From Psychrobacter sp. MF31 (GTDB taxonomy: Bacteria; Pseudomonadota; Gammaproteobacteria; Pseudomonadales; Moraxellaceae), in the NCBI RefSeq assembly GCF_012847335.1, contig NZ_JABBDX010000009.1, positions 1-64,000 of the forward strand: 64,000 nt of DNA. Reading direction: 5' to 3'. Below the pieces are notes generated by a model, which ran no database searches, was not told the DNA's origin, and was given only the letters and a program-made list of their open reading frames with translations. This document shows, in pieces, positions 59,408 to 64,000 of the stretch (the first letter of the stretch is position 1; every line of letters starts with the position of its first letter). A program made the translations under genes and the position numbers.

Positions 59408-60594
59408 CGCCAATACAGCACCCAAGCGCTGTCCGTTTTGACGTTGGGATCATTGTTGATTTTGTCTTTTAAGGCAAGTGCCGCAACTTTTCCGCGCTCA
59501 GGTCCTACCATCACGCGAACGCCGCGATCGGTCTTGCTGGTTTTGACCTCGTAGCCTGCCGCTTTAAGTTTTTTGACGACTTCATCAGCATTGGCTTGAC
59601 TGGTTGCCAGCGCCACTTGAACGCCAAAACTGCCTTTGGCATCGGTTTCTTTCACCTGTTTTCGAGCATTCTCCAGCTTGTCTTCAATGGCTTTGGTTTT
59701 TTTGGCTTTGGCTTCTTCTTGTTGCCGCTTGTCTTTCTCGGCTTTTTTTGCCGCTTTGGCGTCTTGTTTGAGCTTTGCAATTTGGCTTTGCGAGGGAATA
59801 GTGAGCTTTTGACCAACTTTTAGCGTCGCATCTTTAGAGATGCCATTGGCTTGAGTGAGCGCGGATAAGGGAACGTGGTATTTTTCGGCAAGCTTTCCTA
59901 AGCTGTCGCCACTTTCAATACGATAGGTGCTGACCGATTTCGGCGCGGCTGTTGCCGCTTTAGCTTCCTTTTTTTCAGCTTCCTTCTTTTCGGTTTCCTT
60001 CTTATCTTGGGCTTTTTTAGCTTGCGCTTTTTTATCAGCGGCTTGTTTTTGCTCCGCTTGCTTTTTAGCTTGCGCTTCTTTTTTCGCTTTGTCAGCTTCT
60101 GCTTTTTTTACCTCGTCATTTTTTTTGGCGGATTCAGGATTTGAGGTCGCTTCTTGAGGGTTGGCTTCGGCTTTTGCAATCGCCGCATTGGTCGCTGAAT
60201 CGGCTTTGACGTCGCTTTTTGATGCTTCAGACTTTGAAGTTTCTGAATTATTTTTGGCAGCGCTGGTTTTATCCGCGTAACGCTGATTTTCAGCTCGCGA
60301 TTTTGCCAAGGCTTCTGCCTCCGCGCTTTCTTGCTGGGCAAGCAATTCTTTAGCGCGTTTTTCTTGCTCCGCAATCCGAGCGGCACGCTCTTTTTGCTTT
60401 TGGGCAAGCAGGCGCTTTTCGGTGGCAAGATCGGTGGTCAGTGGCTCAGGCGCCTTATTGCTTGCCGCAGGTTTGGTCACCACAGCGGCGGCAGGCTTGT
60501 CCTCAGTATCAATCTGCTGCGCCATCGCATAAAGCATGATGCTGCCGCCGACAATCATGCCGATGCCTAAAAAGGTTTGTCTTGACCAAATCAT
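59404..60594 (-). CDS. LysM and SPOR domain cell-division/envelope protein (DedD-like)
   Basis: About 396 residues. One N-terminal membrane segment (FLGIGMIVGGSIMLYAMAQ), then about 190 residues of Ala/Lys/Glu-rich coiled-coil sequence, a LysM domain (about 225-269, YRIESGDSLGKLAEKYHVP ... LKVGQKLTIP), a second charged linker and a C-terminal SPOR domain (about 323-398) that binds denuded septal peptidoglycan. The position after accD-folC matches dedD in other gammaproteobacteria. The ATG at 60594 is preferred over an upstream TTG. Confidence 0.87.
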   Translation of the reverse strand: MIWSRQTFLGIGMIVGGSIMLYAMAQQIDTEDKPAAAVVTKPAASNKAPEPLTTDLATEKRLLAQKQKERAARIAEQEKRAKELLAQQESAEAEALAKSRAENQRYADKTSAAKNNSETSKSEASKSDVKADSATNAAIAKAEANPQEATSNPESAKKNDEVKKAEADKAKKEAQAKKQAEQKQAADKKAQAKKAQDKKETEKKEAEKKEAKAATAAPKSVSTYRIESGDSLGKLAEKYHVPLSALTQANGISKDATLKVGQKLTIPSQSQIAKLKQDAKAAKKAEKDKRQQEEAKAKKTKAIEDKLENARKQVKETDAKGSFGVQVALATSQANADEVVKKLKAAGYEVKTSKTDRGVRVMVGPERGKVAALALKDKINNDPNVKTDSAWVLYWR

Positions 60595-60710
60595 GAACAA
60601 TTATCTCGCCGCTGAAAATAAAATTTGGGAACATCAATCGCTTCGATTATAAAGCATATTGTTGATATTGTCTGCCATGTTGCGCTTTACTTACTCAATG
60701 TTGGCAACGC

Positions 60711-62036
60711 TTAATTGAGCGTCAATAGCGCCTCGCCAATGGTATGAAATGAGCCGCAAACGACGATCAAATCCTCCGGACAACTTTGCTCAATGACCGC
60801 TTGCGTTGCCTGCTCCAAATTGCCAAAACTGTGGACGCGATGGGCGCTCAAAACCACTTGCAAATCTTCAAGGCTTGCCGCTCTTGGATGGTCAATCGGC
60901 GCAATAAACCACTCAGAAATAGGCAGCCCTGAGCTTGTCAACTCATCCACCACTTGCGTCATGTCTTTATCTGCCAGCATGGAAAATAGCAGCTTCATGC
61001 GAGCATTTGGATAAGTTTTTTCATGCTGCTGCCAAAGCGGAATCAGCTGCGTCAATAAAAACGCCACGCCTTGCTCATTATGGGCAACATCAAATAACCA
61101 ATGCCGATTGGCAAGTTCGCGCTCATCAAAGCGCCCTGATAGCTTGACCGATCTTAAAGCCTTTGCAATTGCTTCACTTTCAATCTCAAGCGGACTTGCC
61201 AGCACCGCTGACAGCGCATTAGCGGCATTAATCAATGACAGCTTGGGCTTTGGTAGCTGCAAGGTAACGGCGGCATTGCTGTATTGCCAAGACCAATTGT
61301 CCAAGCTTTGATAGCTAAAATCGCTTTGGGCTTGATAGCAAGTCACGTGATGGCGGCTAATTTGATCAACAACGCTTTTGGGCATATTGCTGTCCCCAAA
61401 AATCAGCATGATATCATCGCGTAAAATTCCCGCTTTTTCAGCGCCAATGGCTTCAACGTTGTCACCAAGCCAATCAACATGATCAATACCAATGTTGGTG
61501 ATGACCGCCAAATCAGGATCAATGATATTGACCACATCCAAGCGACCACCAAGACCAACCTCAAGCACCCAAACATCGCAATCATTTTCTGCAAAAATAA
61601 GCAGCGCAGCAAGCGTGGTCATTTCAAAAAAAGACAAGGTTAAATCGCAATCAAGCCGCGCCATCTCTACTTGATAAAAGGCATTGATTAGCGTCTCATC
61701 GCCTGCCATCTTCCCATCAATACGAACGCGCTCGTTAAACTCAAGCAAATGCGGCGATTGATAAAGCGCGGTTTTATAGCCAGCTTGTTGGCAAATCTCG
61801 GCAATGACCGCTGTGGTTGAGCCTTTGCCATTGGTTCCTGCTACCGTAAATACAAACGCATCATCTTTTGCCGATTGCAAAACGCCCAGTTTTTCGGCAA
61901 CCGGAAGTACGCGCGACAGTCCCAAATCAATGGCAGAAACGTGAATTTGCTGCATATAATCAAGCCACTGGGTTAAGCTTGATTGCAAATTGGGCGCTTG
62001 AGTTGACAGCGCTTGCGGTGATGATGTGGTAACCAT
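60711..62036 (-). CDS. folC: Bifunctional folylpolyglutamate synthase / dihydrofolate synthase
   Basis: 441 residues from the ATG at 62036, with AGGA six bases upstream; the reading frame continues 28 residues further up but lacks a site and is hydrophobic. Mur-ligase fold: the ATP-binding FTVAGTNGKGSTTAVI, YQSPHLLEFNERVRIDG, and FDVAHNEQGVAFLL. Adds L-glutamate to dihydropteroate and to folates. Downstream of accD beyond a terminator. Confidence 0.95.
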   Translation of the reverse strand: MVTTSSPQALSTQAPNLQSSLTQWLDYMQQIHVSAIDLGLSRVLPVAEKLGVLQSAKDDAFVFTVAGTNGKGSTTAVIAEICQQAGYKTALYQSPHLLEFNERVRIDGKMAGDETLINAFYQVEMARLDCDLTLSFFEMTTLAALLIFAENDCDVWVLEVGLGGRLDVVNIIDPDLAVITNIGIDHVDWLGDNVEAIGAEKAGILRDDIMLIFGDSNMPKSVVDQISRHHVTCYQAQSDFSYQSLDNWSWQYSNAAVTLQLPKPKLSLINAANALSAVLASPLEIESEAIAKALRSVKLSGRFDERELANRHWLFDVAHNEQGVAFLLTQLIPLWQQHEKTYPNARMKLLFSMLADKDMTQVVDELTSSGLPISEWFIAPIDHPRAASLEDLQVVLSAHRVHSFGNLEQATQAVIEQSCPEDLIVVCGSFHTIGEALLTLN

Positions 62037-62140
62037 GAGCAATCCTAATTTAAAAAATCTGACAAAAAAAATGCAAAACAAAACCTTGAGCAAGTTTAGC
62101 CCAAAGTCGTTTAAAACCAAACTCCAAAATTAACAACCCA

Positions 62141-62179
62141 AAAAAATAGCACTTACCAAAAGGGCAAATGCTATTTTTT
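62141..62179 (-). terminator. Terminator between accD and folC
   Basis: AAAAAATAGCA / TGCTATTTTTT stem with T-runs in both directions, 33 bases after the accD stop. folC therefore needs either readthrough or its own promoter. Confidence 0.75.
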
Positions 62180-62211
62180 AAAACTTAAACTTAAAAACTA
62201 GAACTAAAAGC

Positions 62212-63123
62212 TTAAGCGTTAATATTTGGCTTATTGCTTAATTTTGCAAGCAATCGATAACTGGTATCAATCAATTGATGACGATGAACCACCTCATCAA
62301 CCACGCCATGCTCAAGCAAAAATTCAGCGCGCTGGAAAGGCTCCTCTAACGTTTCGCGAACGGTTTGCTCAATCACGCGCTTTCCTGCAAAGCCAATCAT
62401 GGCTTTAGGTTCAGCCAAATGGATGTCACCAAGCATGGCAAGCGATGCGGTCACGCCGCCATAAACGGGATTGGTTAACACGACCAAATAAGGCACGCCT
62501 GACAATCGCAATCGCTCAATCGCCGCGCCTGTTCTTGCCATTTGCATGAGTGACAATAACCCTTCTTGCATTCGCGCGCCGCCAGATGCCGCAAAGCAAA
62601 CGAGCGGTTTGTTTTCATTGAGCGCTTTTTCTGCCGCTTGAACAAAACGGTCACCAACGACCGATCCCATCGAGCCGCCCATAAAGCGAAAATCAAACGC
62701 ACAAGCAACCACGTCTAAATTGCGCAATTTGCCATACATGACAATAAGCGCTTCACTCTCGCCGGTTTTGGATTGAGCTTCGCTCATGCGCTTTGGATAC
62801 GGCTTGCTGTCCACAAATTTAAGTGGGTCTTTTGCCACAAATTCTTGACCAAGCTCGCCTTCCACCTCATCTAAAAACCAGTTGAGACGCTCACGCGCCG
62901 TCATCGCTAAATGCTGGTCGCAATGCGGGCAAACATAGCTATTAAAAATAAGCGCGGTGTTGGTAGTGAGGGTGTGACAGCTTGGGCATTCTGTTGATGG
63001 CTCAGTGTCCACCGCCGTTAGCGGTGCCGACAAGCTTTGCTTAACACCAGGAACGGGTCGGTCAAACCAAAATGGGCTTGCCGCGTTGTTGTTTTCAGGA
63101 GCAATCGTTTGAGAGTCAGTCAT
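62212..63123 (-). CDS. accD: Acetyl-CoA carboxylase carboxyltransferase subunit beta
   Basis: 303 residues. With AccA it transfers CO2 from biotin to acetyl-CoA to make malonyl-CoA. Zinc ribbon C46-x2-C49 / C65-x2-C68 (CPSCHTL ... CPHCDQH), then the carboxyltransferase core with FMGGSMGSVVGDRF, GGARMQEGLLSLMQMA and NPVYGGVTASLAMLGD. Downstream of trpA on the same strand, the usual trpA-accD-folC order of gammaproteobacteria. Confidence 0.97.
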   Translation of the reverse strand: MTDSQTIAPENNNAASPFWFDRPVPGVKQSLSAPLTAVDTEPSTECPSCHTLTTNTALIFNSYVCPHCDQHLAMTARERLNWFLDEVEGELGQEFVAKDPLKFVDSKPYPKRMSEAQSKTGESEALIVMYGKLRNLDVVACAFDFRFMGGSMGSVVGDRFVQAAEKALNENKPLVCFAASGGARMQEGLLSLMQMARTGAAIERLRLSGVPYLVVLTNPVYGGVTASLAMLGDIHLAEPKAMIGFAGKRVIEQTVRETLEEPFQRAEFLLEHGVVDEVVHRHQLIDTSYRLLAKLSNKPNINA

Positions 63124-63315
63124 AAATCATTATCCATAAATCACTATCGCCATGAGTCGTGACCAAGACGGCTTTGATAACGCCGTCTGGTGCGAGCAAA
63201 ATAAAGGTTGCTACTATAAAAAAGTCAATGACCTTAGTTTACACACGTAAACTAAATTTAGCAAAGTGATTTATTGCCTCTTTGCAAGTTGCCATGTCGT
63301 CAAATTGGCGTTATT

Positions 63316-64000
63316 TTAAGCGCTCAATTCATCAAGGGCGGCGCGCAGCTCTGCCATTTTTGCCATGATTTTATCTTGAGCGCTTGCCACCGCCGCTTTA
63401 TCATTGGCGTCAATATCGGCAAAGTTTTGTACCAAAGCGCTACCCACGATCACGCCATCGGCATGAGCGCCAATCGCTTTTGCAGACGCACCATCACGGA
63501 TACCAAAGCCCACACAAACGGGCAAATTAGTTTCCGCTTTAATCGCTTGAACCTGAGTTGCTACCTCTGCTGTATCAAGGGCAGCTGAACCGGTCACGCC
63601 TTTGAGCGAAACATAATAAATGTAGCCACCGCAATGGCTGAGCACTTGGCGGCGGCGCTCAGGTAAGGTTGTTGGCGACAATAAAAAAATCTCATTGATC
63701 GCGCCGTCTTTTAAATGCTCAGTAAAGCTGCCCGCTTCACTTGGCGGCAAATCAACCATCAAAATCCCATCAACACCTGCAGCTTCGCATTTGGCAACAA
63801 AATTGTCATAGCCGATGATTTCAACCGGATTTAAATAACCCATTAAAATAATCGGCGTTGTCGTGTCGGTTTTACGAAATTCGGCAACCATTTCTAACGC
63901 ATCGCGGGTGCTCGTCCCTGCGGCTAACGCGCGCTCAGCAGCTAAGGCAACGGTAGGACCGTCTGCCATCGGGTCAGAAAACGGTAAGCCAACTTCAATC
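63316..64000 (-). CDS. trpA: Tryptophan synthase alpha subunit (5' end outside window)
   Basis: About 228 residues are visible; the N-terminus lies right of position 64000. The alpha chain cleaves indole-3-glycerol phosphate to indole for TrpB. Both catalytic acids are visible: the glutamate in IEVGLPFSDP at the window edge and the aspartate in the same FSDPMADGP motif. GVDGILMVDLPP and the phosphate loop GFGIRDGASAKAI complete the barrel. Downstream is accD after 192 bases, with an AGACGGC / GCCGTCT hairpin near 63166-63192. Confidence 0.96.
   Translation of the reverse strand, partial: IEVGLPFSDPMADGPTVALAAERALAAGTSTRDALEMVAEFRKTDTTTPIILMGYLNPVEIIGYDNFVAKCEAAGVDGILMVDLPPSEAGSFTEHLKDGAINEIFLLSPTTLPERRRQVLSHCGGYIYYVSLKGVTGSAALDTAEVATQVQAIKAETNLPVCVGFGIRDGASAKAIGAHADGVIVGSALVQNFADIDANDKAAVASAQDKIMAKMAELRAALDELSA

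Noticed and set aside
62037-62120. N-terminal extension of folC by 28 hydrophobic residues
   Set aside because: No ribosome-binding site, whereas the ATG at 62036 has AGGA at correct spacing; FolC is cytosolic.

Overview
This 64-kb window is ordinary chromosome of a gammaproteobacterium in the family Moraxellaceae, most likely Psychrobacter or a close relative. That assignment is an inference from several things: the 5' end of the 16S rRNA, moderate-to-low G+C, the Pseudomonas/Moraxella-type pyrB-pyrC' pair, the mixed ilvB-ilvH-ilvC order, GatCAB, the short yceD-rpmF / fabD-fabG-acpP cluster without plsX and fabH, and the EpmC, YaaA, IscX and DUF1853 homologues. No complete mobile element, insertion sequence or CRISPR array is visible.

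Layout. 1-700: the start of a 16S rRNA gene read leftward, with its leader and two strong tandem promoters. 700-6900: pssA and rlmJ, a 2OG-Fe(II) oxygenase, dapE, a GNAT protein, iscX, a thioesterase and yaaA. 6900-9150: groES-groEL under a sigma-32 promoter. 9300-11000: a DUF3108 envelope protein, then a yybP-ykoY (manganese) riboswitch and mntP. 11000-17000: DUF2069, a WrbA-type flavoprotein, YihY, DUF2127, and pyrB with a catalytically dead dihydroorotase homologue. 17300-21650: fbp, a SpoU methyltransferase, etfB-etfA and a cold-shock protein. 22500-26200: ilvB-ilvH-ilvC with a leucine-rich leader ORF. 26600-36100: a DUF4124 protein, nnr, queG, a BON-LysM protein, yceD-rpmF, fabD-fabG-acpP, epmC and a YciO protein.

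36180-50550 is the S10-spc-alpha ribosomal protein supercluster, read leftward: rpsJ to rpsQ, rplN to rpmJ, and rpsM to rplQ with rpoA and secY. Each of the three blocks starts with a recognisable promoter and a structured leader. The spc block is further interrupted by a 240-base gap between rpsH and rplF that holds its own promoter-like sequence and hairpins. Upstream lie rng and maf.

53300-56900: gatC-gatA-gatB, then tRNA-Pro(GGG). Just after the tRNA is a short accessory island (about 56950-58440) with one AT-rich gene of unknown function that looks horizontally acquired, plus a possible 50-residue membrane peptide. 58440-64000: a DUF1853 protein, and leftward the order trpA-accD-folC-SPOR/LysM protein, with trpA cut by the window edge.

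The least explained signals are RNA-level: a three-way-junction leader in front of rplN, the split in the spc operon, the alpha leader, and the ilv leader ORFs. The unknown tRNA-Pro-linked gene is the main protein-level novelty.
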